Assembly: GCF_003070885.1 (NCBI RefSeq)
Contig: NZ_CP028913.1
Coordinates: forward strand, 1,116,001 to 1,180,000
Source of the DNA: Agromyces badenianii
Lineage (GTDB): Bacteria; Actinomycetota; Actinomycetes; Actinomycetales; Microbacteriaceae
Length of the DNA: 64,000 nucleotides
Reading direction: 5' to 3'
Part shown: positions 48,517 through 57,128 of the stretch, in pieces
How the letters are laid out: each line of letters begins with the position of its first letter
Position numbering within the stretch: the first letter of the stretch is position 1
Position numbers and translations under genes: made by a program
The notes under the pieces: model-generated
Database searches by the model: none
What the model was told of the DNA's origin: nothing
Seen by the model: only the letters and a program-made list of their open reading frames with translations

Positions 48517-49679
48517 ACTACGAACTGAGCACCGAGGAGCAGGGGCTCTTCGACCGCGTCAAGGACTTCGCCGACACCGTCGTCGCCCCTGCCGCCTACG
48601 AGTACGACACGAAGCGCCGCCTGCCCATGGAGATCATCGCCCAGATGGGCGAGCTCGGCCTCTTCGGGCTGCCGTTCCCCGAGTCGGTCGGCGGGCAGGG
48701 CAAGAGCTACTTCCAGCTCTGCCTCGCGGTCGAGGCGCTCGGCCGGGTCGACCAGTCGATCGGCGTCACCCTCGAGGCGGGCGTCGGTCTGGGCGTCATG
48801 CCGATCTACCGGCACGGCACGCCCGAACAGCAGGCCGAATACCTGCCCGACCTCGTCGCCGGCCGCGCGCTCGCCGGATTCGGACTCACCGAGGCGAAGG
48901 CCGGCTCCGACGCCGGGGCGACGCAGACGACCGCGGTGCTCGACGGCGACGAGTGGGTGATCAACGGCTCCAAGCAGTTCATCACCAACTCGGGCACGCC
49001 CATCACGCGATTCGTCACGATCACGGCCGTCACGGGTGAGAAGACCGCACCCGACGGCAGCGTGAAGAAGGAGCTCTCGACGATCATCGTGCCGAACGGC
49101 ACTCCGGGCTTCACCGTCGAGGAGGGCTACGACAAGGTCGGCTGGCACACCTCCGACACGCACCCGCTGACCCTCACCGATGTGCGGGTTCCCGCGACGA
49201 ACCTCCTCGGTGCGCGCGGCCGCGGCTACGCGAACTTCCTGCAGACCCTCGACGAGGGGCGTGTCGCGTTCGCGGCGCTCGCGACCGGCGCCGCCCAGGG
49301 CTGCCTCGAAGAGGCGCTCCGCTACGCGAAGGAGCGGGTGGTCTTCGGCGAGCCCATCGGATCGAACCAGCACATCGCGTTCAAGATCGGCCGTATGCAG
49401 GCGCGGGTGCACCAGGCGCGCCTCGCGTGGCACGACGCAGCACGCAAGCTCGATGCAGGCAAGCCCTTCAAACTCGAGGCCTCGATCGCCAAGATGGTCT
49501 CAGGAGAGGCCGCGATGGACAATGCCCGCGACGCCACGCAGATCTTCGGCGGCTACGGATTCATGAACGAGAACACCGTGGCGCGTCACTACCGCGATTC
49601 GAAGATCCTCGAGATCGGCGAGGGCACCACCGAGGTGCAGCTCATGATCATCACCCGCGAGCTCGGCCTCGCCGCCTGA
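48513..49679 (+). CDS. Acyl-CoA dehydrogenase, isovaleryl/branched-chain type
   Basis: A 388-residue FAD enzyme that introduces the alpha-beta double bond into an acyl-CoA, the step before carboxylation in leucine breakdown. Family blocks: [67 protein letters not shown], and [20 protein letters not shown]. The catalytic base appears as Glu370 in [10 protein letters not shown], i.e. the position used by short/medium-chain enzymes; classical isovaleryl-CoA dehydrogenases have GAGT there. Position in the operon (fadE19-like) supports a branched substrate. GTG start, 4-bp overlap with accA1. Confidence 0.91.
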   Translation: MNYELSTEEQGLFDRVKDFADTVVAPAAYEYDTKRRLPMEIIAQMGELGLFGLPFPESVGGQGKSYFQLCLAVEALGRVDQSIGVTLEAGVGLGVMPIYRHGTPEQQAEYLPDLVAGRALAGFGLTEAKAGSDAGATQTTAVLDGDEWVINGSKQFITNSGTPITRFVTITAVTGEKTAPDGSVKKELSTIIVPNGTPGFTVEEGYDKVGWHTSDTHPLTLTDVRVPATNLLGARGRGYANFLQTLDEGRVAFAALATGAAQGCLEEALRYAKERVVFGEPIGSNQHIAFKIGRMQARVHQARLAWHDAARKLDAGKPFKLEASIAKMVSGEAAMDNARDATQIFGGYGFMNENTVARHYRDSKILEIGEGTTEVQLMIITRELGLAA

Positions 49680-49722
49680 CGAGGGGATGCCGCGGGCCAC
49701 CGCACGACACGAAGGAGCCGAG

Positions 49723-50286
49723 ATGTCCGGTGACGCCGTACCACCCGTGTACCGCGAGGTCGTCGAGCGCGGGCTCTGGTTCGAGGAGTTCGAACCCGGC
49801 ACCCGGTACCTGCACCGCCCGGGCCGCACGGTGACCGAGGCCGACAACGTGCTGTTCACGACGCTCACGATGAACACGCAGGCCTTGCACCTCGACGCGG
49901 CCTGGTCTGCGACGCAGCCCTTCGGCGAGCGGCTCGTGAACTCGATGTTCACCCTCGCGACGATCGTCGGGGCATCCGTCGCCCAGCTCACGCAGGGCAC
50001 GATCGTCGCGAACCTCGGCTTCACCGAGGTCGTGTTCCCGGCGCCGCTCTTCCACGGCGACACGCTGTACAGCGAGACCGTGGTCGTCGAGACGCGGCCG
50101 TCGGCATCACGACCGGGGCAGGGCATCGTGACCCTGCGCCACACGGGCCGCAATCAGCGCGGCCTCGAGGTCGCGCACGCGACGCGTTCGGTGCTCGTGT
50201 GGTTCCGCGAGGCGGGCGAGCGGCAGGCGGCCATCGCCGACGCGGCGACGGTCGCCGGGGCGGCCGACGAGGAGGCGAACGGATGA
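49723..50286 (+). CDS. MaoC family dehydratase
   Basis: A 187-residue hot-dog-fold hydratase that adds water to an enoyl-CoA. WFEEFEPGTRYLHRPGRTVTEADNVLFTTLTMN carries the MaoC start and the aspartate of the active site; FGERLVNSMFTLATIVGASV and VVFPAPLFHGDTLYSETVV are the other family blocks. In the equivalent mycobacterial cluster a MaoC gene holds the same place between fadE19 and citE. The ATG at 49723 follows AAGGAG. It overlaps the CitE-like gene by 4 bp. Confidence 0.87.
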   Translation: MSGDAVPPVYREVVERGLWFEEFEPGTRYLHRPGRTVTEADNVLFTTLTMNTQALHLDAAWSATQPFGERLVNSMFTLATIVGASVAQLTQGTIVANLGFTEVVFPAPLFHGDTLYSETVVVETRPSASRPGQGIVTLRHTGRNQRGLEVAHATRSVLVWFREAGERQAAIADAATVAGAADEEANG

Positions 50287-51098
50287 CGCATCAGCCCTTC
50301 CGCTTCGGCCCGGCCCTGCTCTTCTGCCCCGCCGACCGGCCGGACCGCTTCGCGAAGGCCCTCGAACGCGCCGACGCCGTGATCCTCGACCTCGAAGACG
50401 CGGTCGGCGAGGAGGCCAAGCACGCCGCCCGGCTGGCGCTGCTCGGCACCCCTCTCGACCCCGAGCGCGTGGTCGTGCGGGTCAATCCGGCATCGAGCAC
50501 CCACTTCGACGACGATCTCACCGCGCTCGCCGAAACGGGGTATCGCACGGTGATGCTCGCGAAGTGCGAGGGCACCGCCGACGTCGTCGATCTCGCCGGG
50601 TACGAGGTCATCGCGCTCTGCGAGACCGCTCGGGGCGTGCTCGCGGCGCCCGAGATCGCGAAACTGCCCAACGTCTCGGCGCTCATGTGGGGGGCCGAAG
50701 ACCTGGTCGCCTCGCTCGGCGGATCGTCGAGCCGGTTTCCAGACGGTCGTTACCGCGACGTCGCGAGGCACGCCAGGTCCCAGGTGTGCCTCGCTGCGGC
50801 GGCGCACGACATCGCCGCGGTCGACGCGGTGCACCTCGCGATCGACGACGTCGACGGACTGCGGGCCGAGGCCGAAGACGCCGCCGCGCTCGGCTTCAGC
50901 TCGACCGCGTGCATCCACCCGCGCCAGGTCGACGTCGTGCGCGAGGCGTACCGTCCCGACCCCGATCGACTCGAGTGGGCCCGCGCCGTGCTCGCCGCGG
51001 CCGAGGACGGGCCGGGGGCATTCGCCTTCCGTGGGGGAATGGTCGATGCTCCGGTGCTCCGGCAGGCCGCTGCGCTCGTGCGCCGGGGCGGCGGCTGA
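50283..51098 (+). CDS. HpcH/HpaI aldolase/citrate lyase family (CitE-like) CoA-ester lyase
   Basis: A 271-residue TIM-barrel lyase related to citrate lyase beta. ALLFCPADRPDRFAKAL, AVILDLEDAVGEEAKHAAR (magnesium ligands), VVVRVNPAS, MLAKCEGTADVV, CETARGVLAAPEIAKL and the CIHPRQVDVVREAY ending are all present. Such stand-alone CitE-like proteins cleave or hydrolyse malyl-, citramalyl- or 3-hydroxy-3-methylglutaryl-type CoA esters. The place at the end of the operon suggests cleavage of the hydrated product of the leucine route. It is translationally coupled to maoC. Confidence 0.88.
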   Translation: MTHQPFRFGPALLFCPADRPDRFAKALERADAVILDLEDAVGEEAKHAARLALLGTPLDPERVVVRVNPASSTHFDDDLTALAETGYRTVMLAKCEGTADVVDLAGYEVIALCETARGVLAAPEIAKLPNVSALMWGAEDLVASLGGSSSRFPDGRYRDVARHARSQVCLAAAAHDIAAVDAVHLAIDDVDGLRAEAEDAAALGFSSTACIHPRQVDVVREAYRPDPDRLEWARAVLAAAEDGPGAFAFRGGMVDAPVLRQAAALVRRGGG

Positions 51099-51189
51099 GC
51101 AAACGATTCGGTAACGGTTCGCACGTCGTTCCGGAGAAGGCATACCCCGAGCACGTATTCTCGGAATCAATCCTGGGGAGGAGGGGAAG

Positions 51190-52260
51190 GTGGCACGACG
51201 ACACGTCTACCGGGCGGGCGCGGCGAGCACTGCGGGGGCAGCACTCGCCGACTCGATGACGCACGAGCAGCCCGCTGAGACGTTCGACGACCTCCAGCCC
51301 GAAGTGATGGCATCCAACCCGCTGTCCGGCCCCATCAGCGTCGCCCGACGTGTGCCGATCGGCGACACCGGACTCGAGATCCACCCCCTCGCACTCGGCG
51401 GCAGCACCTTCGGCTGGACCCTCGGCACCGAGCAGGCCTTCGACGTGCTCGACCGCTTCGCCGGCGTCGGCGGTTCGTTCCTCGACACCGCCGACAGCTA
51501 CGCGGCCGGTCGCAGCGAGTCGATCATCGGCAAGTGGATGGCGGCGCGGCGCACACGCGGCCGCATGGCGATCGCGACGAAGATCGGCCACCACCCCGAT
51601 CATCGCGGACTCTCGCCGGCAGACATCGCCGCGTCCGTCGACGCTTCCCTCGAGCGGCTCGGCATCGAGCGCATCGACCTCCTGTACTTCCACGGCGACG
51701 ACGTCGCAGTGCCGCTCGAAGAGAGCCTCGGCGCCGTCGACGCCCTGATCACCGCCGGCAAGGTCGGTGCGATCGGCGCCGCCGACTTCACCCCCGAACG
51801 ACTGATCGAGGCGCGGGTGCTCGCCGCCAACGGGTTGCCGCGCTTCCAGGCGTTCACCACGAAGTACAACCTCATGGAGCGCCGGCCCTTCGAGGGGGCG
51901 CCCGAGCTCGTGGCGCACGCCCAGGGCCTCGCGGTGATGCCGTACTTCGGGCTGGCGAACGGATTCCTCGGCGGCCAGGTGCGCCGTCGCGCCGACGTGC
52001 GCCACGACGCCAGGGGTGAACGACAGGCGCGTCACCTCGGCCGCCGCGGCCACCGCGTGCTCGCCGCGGTCGACGAGGTCGCATTCGCCCACGGCGTGCA
52101 GCCGGCGACGATCGCCCTCGCGTGGCTGCTCGCCAAGCCGACGGTCGTGGCACCGGTCGTCAGTGCGAGCCGGCCCGATCAGGTCGATGCGCTGGTCGCC
52201 GCGGCATCCGTCGAACTGCAGCGTTCTGAGATCGTCGAACTCGACCGCGCCTCCGAGTGA
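51190..52260 (+). CDS. Aldo/keto reductase
   Basis: A 356-residue NADPH-dependent oxidoreductase with an added 50-residue N-terminus. The AKR core shows VPIGDTGLEIHPLALGGSTFGWTL, the catalytic Asp and Tyr in FLDTADSYAAGRSESIIGKW, the lysine in AIATKIGHH and histidine in IDLLYFHGDD, then ALAWLLAKPTVVAPVVSASRPDQ for cofactor binding. The substrate is unknown; the subgroup acts on sugars and aldehydes. GTG 51190 has a strong GGAGGAGGGG site, and TATTCT (51156-51161) is a likely -10. A shorter start inside the extension cannot be excluded. Confidence 0.86.
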   Translation: MARRHVYRAGAASTAGAALADSMTHEQPAETFDDLQPEVMASNPLSGPISVARRVPIGDTGLEIHPLALGGSTFGWTLGTEQAFDVLDRFAGVGGSFLDTADSYAAGRSESIIGKWMAARRTRGRMAIATKIGHHPDHRGLSPADIAASVDASLERLGIERIDLLYFHGDDVAVPLEESLGAVDALITAGKVGAIGAADFTPERLIEARVLAANGLPRFQAFTTKYNLMERRPFEGAPELVAHAQGLAVMPYFGLANGFLGGQVRRRADVRHDARGERQARHLGRRGHRVLAAVDEVAFAHGVQPATIALAWLLAKPTVVAPVVSASRPDQVDALVAAASVELQRSEIVELDRASE

Positions 52261-52345
52261 TCGCGTCGCAGCAGTCGTCGCGGCGCCGGCGTCGATGAGC
52301 GGTGCGCAGCGATGCGATCACCCGGGCGTTCGCGAGCGTGTGGCA

Positions 52346-52358
52346 TAGGCTGGGCAGG
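52346..52358 (+). promoter_or_regulatory. -10 box, leaderless start of M16 protease
   Basis: TAGGCT at 52346-52351 ends seven bases before the ATG at 52359. Confidence 0.5.
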
Positions 52359-53744
52359 ATGAACGGCGCCGTCGACCTCCCACTCGGCCAGGCCGAGCTC
52401 TCCTTCACCGCCGCAGGCGACGCGCGAGTTCGGCGCAGCGTGCTCCCGTCGGGTGTGCGGGTGCTCAGCGAACAGGTGCCCGGCAGTCGCAGCGCGACGA
52501 TCGGATTCTGGGTCGCGGTCGGTTCGCGCGACGAGCAGCGAGCGGATGCCGCGCATCCCGCGACGTACGGATCGACGCACTTCCTCGAGCACCTGCTCTT
52601 CAAGGGCACGCCGACCCGCACCGCCCTCGACATCGCCATCTCCTTCGACGCGGTCGGCGGCGAGCACAACGCGCTCACCGCGAAGGAGTACACCTGCTAC
52701 TACGCCAAGGTGCAAGACAGGGACCTGCCGATGGCGGTCGCCGTGCTCGCCGACATGTTCACCTCGTCGCTCCTCGACCCGGTCGAGTTCGAGAGCGAGC
52801 GCGGGGTCATCCTCGAAGAGCTCTCGATGGCCGGTGACGATCCCGGCGACGTCGCGAACGAGCGGTTCTTCGATGCGGTGCTCGGTGCGCACCCGCTCGG
52901 CCGGCCCATCGGAGGCAGCCCCGAGACGATCCGCGCCGCCACCCGTGACGGAGTGTGGGAGCACTACCGGGCGAACTCCCGCCCGCAAGACCTCGTCGTC
53001 ACCGTCGCCGGTGCCGTCGACCACGACGTGCTGCTCGCCGAACTCGACCTGGCGCTCGCCGCGGCCGGGTGGGATCCCTCGGTCGCCGGGCGGCCGGTCG
53101 ACCGCCGTCCGGTCGAGCCGGCCGAGCTCGAGACCGGTGCCGAGATCACCGTCGTCTCACGCCCGACCGAACAGGTGAACCTGTTGCTCGGCGTGCCCGG
53201 ACTCGTCGCGACCGACGACCGGCGCCCCACGATGAGCGTGCTGAACGCGATCTTCGGCTCGGGCATGTCGTCGCGACTCTTCCAGCAGGTGCGCGAGCGT
53301 CGCGGCCTCGCCTACTCCGTCTACTCCTTCGCGCCCGGATACTCCGATGCCGGCCTCTTCGGCATGTACGCCGGCTGCGCACCGGCGAAGGCCGGCACGG
53401 TCGCCGCCCTCATGCGCGAAGAACTCGAGCGCCTCGCCGAGCACGGCGTCACCGCCGACGAACTCCGTCGGGCCGCCGGCCAGCTCGCCGGCGCGTCGGC
53501 GCTCGCCCTCGAAGACTCCGACACGCGGATGTCGCGGCTCGGCCGCGCCGAACTGACCCTCGGCGAGTTCGCCGATCTCGATGAGGCCCTTCGGCGCATC
53601 GCACTCGTCACCGCCGACGATGTGCAGCGGCTCGCCGGTGACCTCGTCGCCCGACCGTTCTCGCTCGTCGCCGTCGGCGCGATCGACGAATCGGCCTTCA
53701 CCGGAGCGGCCGACGCGGTCGCCCCCAGCTCCGACGTCGCCTGA
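52359..53744 (+). CDS. M16 family zinc metallopeptidase (processing-peptidase type)
   Basis: A 461-residue pitrilysin-family peptidase. The inverted zinc motif THFLEHLLFKGT gives His74, Glu77 and His78, with the distal glutamate in the block after NALTAKEYTCYYAKV (LEELSMAGDDPGD region). The second, inactive-like half starts near residue 180 and includes GSGMSSRLFQQVRERRGLAYSVYSF, the R/Y substrate motif. It is cytosolic and probably degrades peptides. The start at 52359 follows the leaderless promoter; the frame opens 19 codons earlier without support. In many actinobacteria this gene lies between pnp and dapB; here dapB follows 1.2 kb later. Confidence 0.93.
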   Translation: MNGAVDLPLGQAELSFTAAGDARVRRSVLPSGVRVLSEQVPGSRSATIGFWVAVGSRDEQRADAAHPATYGSTHFLEHLLFKGTPTRTALDIAISFDAVGGEHNALTAKEYTCYYAKVQDRDLPMAVAVLADMFTSSLLDPVEFESERGVILEELSMAGDDPGDVANERFFDAVLGAHPLGRPIGGSPETIRAATRDGVWEHYRANSRPQDLVVTVAGAVDHDVLLAELDLALAAAGWDPSVAGRPVDRRPVEPAELETGAEITVVSRPTEQVNLLLGVPGLVATDDRRPTMSVLNAIFGSGMSSRLFQQVRERRGLAYSVYSFAPGYSDAGLFGMYAGCAPAKAGTVAALMREELERLAEHGVTADELRRAAGQLAGASALALEDSDTRMSRLGRAELTLGEFADLDEALRRIALVTADDVQRLAGDLVARPFSLVAVGAIDESAFTGAADAVAPSSDVA

Positions 53745-53782
53745 TCGCGGCACCCACCCTGCACCCAGAGGAACCGATACCC

Positions 53783-54385
53783 GTGGCCCACCATCTCTAC
53801 CTCGTCCGGCACGGCGAGCAGCTCGACGCCGAGCACGGCCTGCCCGACGGACCGCTGTCACCGCGCGGACGTCGGCAGGCCGAGCTCCTCGCCGAACGCC
53901 TCGGCGGGGTGCCCTTCGATCACGCGTGGCATTCGCCGTTGCAGCGGGCCGAGGAGACGGCGAAGATCATCGCGGCGAAGATGCCGGCGCTCCGCCCCGA
54001 GCCCTCGCCCCTGCTCTTCGACTGCATCCCGTCGGGCCCCGCGCCTGAGACTCCGAAGACGTACGACGCCTTCTTCGGCTCGGTGACCGAGGCCGAGATC
54101 GAGGCGGGCAGTGCGCAGATGGAGGACGCCGCTGCGGAGTTCCTCCGCTCGCACCGCGAAGACCGGCACGAGCTGCTCATCACGCACAACTTCGTCATCG
54201 GATGGTTCGTGCGCGAGGTGCTCGGGGCGCCCGACTGGCGATGGGTCTCGATCAACCAGGCCAACTGCGCGCTCACCGTGCTCACGCAGAAGCCCGGCCG
54301 GCCGTGGAGCCTCGTGACGCACAACGACATCGCCCACCTGCCGCCCGAGCTGCGCACGGGGCTGCCCGAGCCCTACGCGATCTGA
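53783..54385 (+). CDS. Histidine phosphatase (phosphoglycerate mutase-like)
   Basis: A 200-residue member of the branch-1 histidine phosphatase family. The phosphohistidine motif is LVRHGEQ at residues 7-13, with the second histidine in LLITHNFVIGWFV and the acid Glu in the LQRAEETAK segment. The substrate is not predictable: small phosphomonoesters or phosphoproteins. Start GTG 53783 follows AGAGGAA. It is 38 bp after the M16 gene and probably co-transcribed. Confidence 0.88.
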   Translation: MAHHLYLVRHGEQLDAEHGLPDGPLSPRGRRQAELLAERLGGVPFDHAWHSPLQRAEETAKIIAAKMPALRPEPSPLLFDCIPSGPAPETPKTYDAFFGSVTEAEIEAGSAQMEDAAAEFLRSHREDRHELLITHNFVIGWFVREVLGAPDWRWVSINQANCALTVLTQKPGRPWSLVTHNDIAHLPPELRTGLPEPYAI

Positions 54386-54407
54386 CGCGTCCGGTCGGCG
54401 CCGCAGG

Positions 54408-54890
54408 TCAGTCCAGGTGCTTGCCGAACCAGTGCGTCGCGTTCGGGTTGTCGTTGTACGGATCGATCTCTGCGTAGCCGCTCGAGCGGTAGAGGCCGCC
54501 GGCCGCCTCGAGACTCGCGTTCGTGTCGAGCACGACCTCGCGCGCGCCGAAGGCCGCTGCTCGCCGCTCGAGCTCGCCGAGCAGCCTGCGTCCCTCGCCG
54601 GCTCCTCGTGCCGCGGGTGCGAGCCAGAGGTGCTTCACCTCGAAGCGCACCTCGCCACTGCCGTCTCGTGGCGGGATGCGTCGCACGCCGCCGCATCCGA
54701 CCGCTGCACCGGACGCATCGACCGCGACCACGAAGACGCCGGCCGGCGGCGTGAACTGCTCGGCTGCCGGCCACGTCGGGCGGTAGGCGCCCTGCGCTGC
54801 CGGGAACCCGGCGGCGCGCTCGGCGAAGTAGTCGCCGAGCAGCGCGTGCGCGTCGGCGTCGGTCACTGAGGCGTCTCGGAAGCGCAGCAT
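54408..54890 (-). CDS. GNAT family N-acetyltransferase
   Basis: A 160-residue acetyltransferase. VKHLWLAPAARGAGEGRRLLGELERRA is the acetyl-CoA binding motif A, FGAREVVLDTNASLEAAGGLYRSSGY is motif B, and the N-terminal half includes FVVAVDASGAAVGCGGVRRI. It acts in the cytosol on an unknown amine. The mRNA appears leaderless: TAGTGT on the minus strand (54902-54897) ends six bases before the ATG at 54890. Confidence 0.86.
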   Translation of the reverse strand: MLRFRDASVTDADAHALLGDYFAERAAGFPAAQGAYRPTWPAAEQFTPPAGVFVVAVDASGAAVGCGGVRRIPPRDGSGEVRFEVKHLWLAPAARGAGEGRRLLGELERRAAAFGAREVVLDTNASLEAAGGLYRSSGYAEIDPYNDNPNATHWFGKHLD

Positions 54891-54974
54891 GCATCCACAC
54901 TATGACGGGCCCTGCAGCGGATGCCGCGGTGCCGGCGCCCGGCAGAGGCATCCGTCGCCCGGCGTCGCGCTTGC

Positions 54975-54986
54975 TAGGGTGAAGCC
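54975..54986 (+). promoter_or_regulatory. -10 box, leaderless start of dapB
   Basis: TAGGGT at 54975-54980 ends six bases before the GTG at 54987. Confidence 0.5.
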
Positions 54987-55739
54987 GTGACGATACGGGT
55001 CGCCGTGGCCGGAGCCACGGGCAAGATGGGGCAGCTGGCGGTTCGACTGATCGAGGAGGCCGACGACCTCGAGCTCCACGCCGCACTCGACTCGCGATCG
55101 AGTCTCGACCTCATGCTCGGCGCCGACGTCGCGCTCGATGTCACGCATCCCGGTGCGAGCGCACAGATCGTCGAGTTCGCCGCCGGTGCCGGCATCCCGA
55201 TCGTCGTGGGCACCTCGGGCTGGTCGAGCGACCGCATCTCCGACATCTCCGCCTTCGTGCGCGGGCACGCCGATGCCGGCCCGGTGCTCTTCATCCCCAA
55301 CTTCTCGATCGGCAGCGTGCTGGGCAGCGCCTTCGCGGCGCTCGCCGCACCGTACTTCGACTCGATCGAGATCGTCGAGGCGCACCATGCCGGCAAGGTC
55401 GACTCGCCGTCGGGCACCGCCGTTCGCACGGCCGAGCTCATCGGCGACGCCAGGGGCGAGAGCGGCCCGGTCGCCGCGCCGCATGCCGACCAGCGTGCCC
55501 GCGGGCAGCTCGTGAGCGGCGTGCCCGTGCACAGCCTGCGCCTGGCCGGCATCGCGGCCGAGCAGCGGGTCGTCTTCGGCGGCGACGGCGAGACCCTCAC
55601 GATCACGCACTCCACGCTCTCGTCGAGCTCCTACGAGGCCGGCATCCTGCTGGCGCTGCGCAGCGCCCCCGCGGCATCCGGCGTCACCGTCGGACTCGAC
55701 TCGCTGCTCGATCCCGGCCTGCCCGGCACGGCCCGATGA
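54987..55739 (+). CDS. dapB: 4-hydroxy-tetrahydrodipicolinate reductase
   Basis: A 250-residue enzyme of lysine and diaminopimelate synthesis, reducing the DapA product with NAD(P)H. The nucleotide loop is VAVAGATGKMG, the central strand is DVTHPGASAQIVEFA with GTSGWSS, and the catalytic region is IEIVEAHHAGKVDSPSGTA, containing the His-His pair and the lysine. The protein is full length. The DapA gene lies 5.7 kb downstream on the same strand, so the two pathway genes are close but not in one operon. It overlaps the next gene by 4 bp. Confidence 0.96.
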   Translation: MTIRVAVAGATGKMGQLAVRLIEEADDLELHAALDSRSSLDLMLGADVALDVTHPGASAQIVEFAAGAGIPIVVGTSGWSSDRISDISAFVRGHADAGPVLFIPNFSIGSVLGSAFAALAAPYFDSIEIVEAHHAGKVDSPSGTAVRTAELIGDARGESGPVAAPHADQRARGQLVSGVPVHSLRLAGIAAEQRVVFGGDGETLTITHSTLSSSSYEAGILLALRSAPAASGVTVGLDSLLDPGLPGTAR

Positions 55740-56176
55740 CCACCAGGCTCGGCGCGCTCATCATGGCCGCGCTCCTCGTGCTCTACCTCGCCCTCGTGGG
55801 CTGGCGCGCAGTGCAGTTCATGGCGACGGGTGAACCGATCGCGATCGCCATGGGAATCGCGTTGCTCGTGCTGCCGCTCATCGCGCTCTGGGCGCTGTGG
55901 CGCGAGCTGTCCTTCGGCATCCGCTCCCAGGAGCTCGTGCGGCGGCTCGACGCCGAGGGCGGACTCGATCTGCAGTTGCCGCTCATGCCGAGCGGGCGCC
56001 CCGAGCGAGCTGCCGCGGTCGCCGCCCTCGACGGGTTCCGTGACGCGGCCTCGGCCGAGCCCGACTCCTGGCGGGCCGCCCTGCGTCTGGGCCTCGCCTG
56101 CGACGCCGCCGGAGACCGGCGGAGCGCCCGCCAGGCCGTGCGGCGGGCGATCGAACTGGAGCGCGCGAAGCGCTGA
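55736..56176 (+). CDS. Membrane protein with TPR-like tail, coupled to dapB
   Basis: A 146-residue protein with two N-terminal membrane helices (LGALIMAALLVLYLALVGW and IAMGIALLVLPLIALWALW) and a cytosolic helical tail. The tail's last 60 residues (AALDGFRDAASAEPDSWRAA, LRLGLACDAAGDRRSARQAVRRAIELERA) look like one or two tetratricopeptide helices. The function is unknown. Its ATG overlaps the dapB stop, so it is translationally coupled. The same gene order is typical for related actinobacteria as far as I recall. Confidence 0.75.
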   Translation: MTTRLGALIMAALLVLYLALVGWRAVQFMATGEPIAIAMGIALLVLPLIALWALWRELSFGIRSQELVRRLDAEGGLDLQLPLMPSGRPERAAAVAALDGFRDAASAEPDSWRAALRLGLACDAAGDRRSARQAVRRAIELERAKR

Positions 56177-56182
56177 TCGCTC

Positions 56183-56210
56183 GGGCGGTGCCGTTCGAGC
56201 GGTGCCGTTC
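56183..56210. repeat. 14-bp tandem duplication
   Basis: GCGGTGCCGTTCGA is repeated exactly at 56183-56196 and 56197-56210, in the short gap between two convergent genes. Confidence 0.85.
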
Positions 56211-56219
56211 GAAGGGGCG

Positions 56220-57125
56220 CTAGCGAACGGCGGTCGGCGGGGCGCTCAGCATCGCGTCGAGGGCCGACTCCACCGTGGGGTGCTTGAACCGGTAGCCGTC
56301 GTCGATGAGTCGCTGCGGCCGCACCTTCTGGCTCGCCAGCAGCAGCTCGTCGGCCGCACGACCGAGGGCGGCCTCGAGCATGCGCTCGGGCACGGCGAAG
56401 GTGTAGGGCCGGTGCATCCGCTCGGCCATCCCCGTCATCACCCGATCGGCCGTCGCCGGCGTCGGGCCCGCGATGTTGACCGGCCCCGTCAGGTGCGAGT
56501 CGAGCAGGTGCACGAGCGCGCCGACCTCGTCGTCGAGTGCGATCCACGGCCAGTGCTGACCGCCGGTGCCGAGCCGGCCCGAGACTCCCAGCCGGGTGAG
56601 GGTGCCGACGCGCTTCAGCGCGCCGCCATGGCCCACCACGACGCCCGTGCGGAAGACGACCGTGCGCGTCTCTTCGGGCGCGAGCTGCGCGGCCGCCTCC
56701 CACCGGCTCACGACGTCGGCGAGAAAGCCGCTGCCCGCGCTCGAGTACTCGGTGAGGAGTTCGCCGGGCCGGTCGCCGTAGTAGCCGACCGCTGAGGCGT
56801 TCAGGAACACGGCGGGCGGCCGGCGGGCCTTGCGCATCGCATCGCAGAGCGTGCGCGTGGCCGTGATGCGGGAATCGAGGATCTCGCCGCGGTACGACCT
56901 CGTCCACGGCAGGCGGGCGAGCGAGGCGCCCGAGAGATTGACGACCGCGTCGACGCGGTCCATGACGGTGAAGTCGATGATGCCGGCCGCCGGCGACCAC
57001 GCCGCCTCGTCGGCACCCTGTGCGCGGCGGCGCACGAGACGCACGACCTCGTGCCCGTCGGTGGTCAGTGCAGCGACGAGCGCGGTGCCGATGAATCCGG
57101 AGGCGCCGGCGAGGAGAACCCGCAT
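56220..57125 (-). CDS. TIGR01777 family NAD-dependent epimerase (YfcH-like)
   Basis: A 301-residue short-chain dehydrogenase-like protein. The nucleotide loop is VLLAGASGFIGTALVAAL, followed by VVNLSGASLARLPWTRSYRGEILDSRI, then FLNASAVGYYGDRPGELLTE with the Tyr-x-x-x-Lys region altered, as in this family. The C-terminal DUF1731-like segment is ALGRAADELLLASQKVRPQRLIDDGYRFKHPT. The physiological substrate is unknown; related proteins have been linked to cell division control. It starts 3 bp after the OsmC stop, so the two form an operon. Confidence 0.88.
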   Translation of the reverse strand: MRVLLAGASGFIGTALVAALTTDGHEVVRLVRRRAQGADEAAWSPAAGIIDFTVMDRVDAVVNLSGASLARLPWTRSYRGEILDSRITATRTLCDAMRKARRPPAVFLNASAVGYYGDRPGELLTEYSSAGSGFLADVVSRWEAAAQLAPEETRTVVFRTGVVVGHGGALKRVGTLTRLGVSGRLGTGGQHWPWIALDDEVGALVHLLDSHLTGPVNIAGPTPATADRVMTGMAERMHRPYTFAVPERMLEAALGRAADELLLASQKVRPQRLIDDGYRFKHPTVESALDAMLSAPPTAVR

Positions 57126-57128
57126 GGG

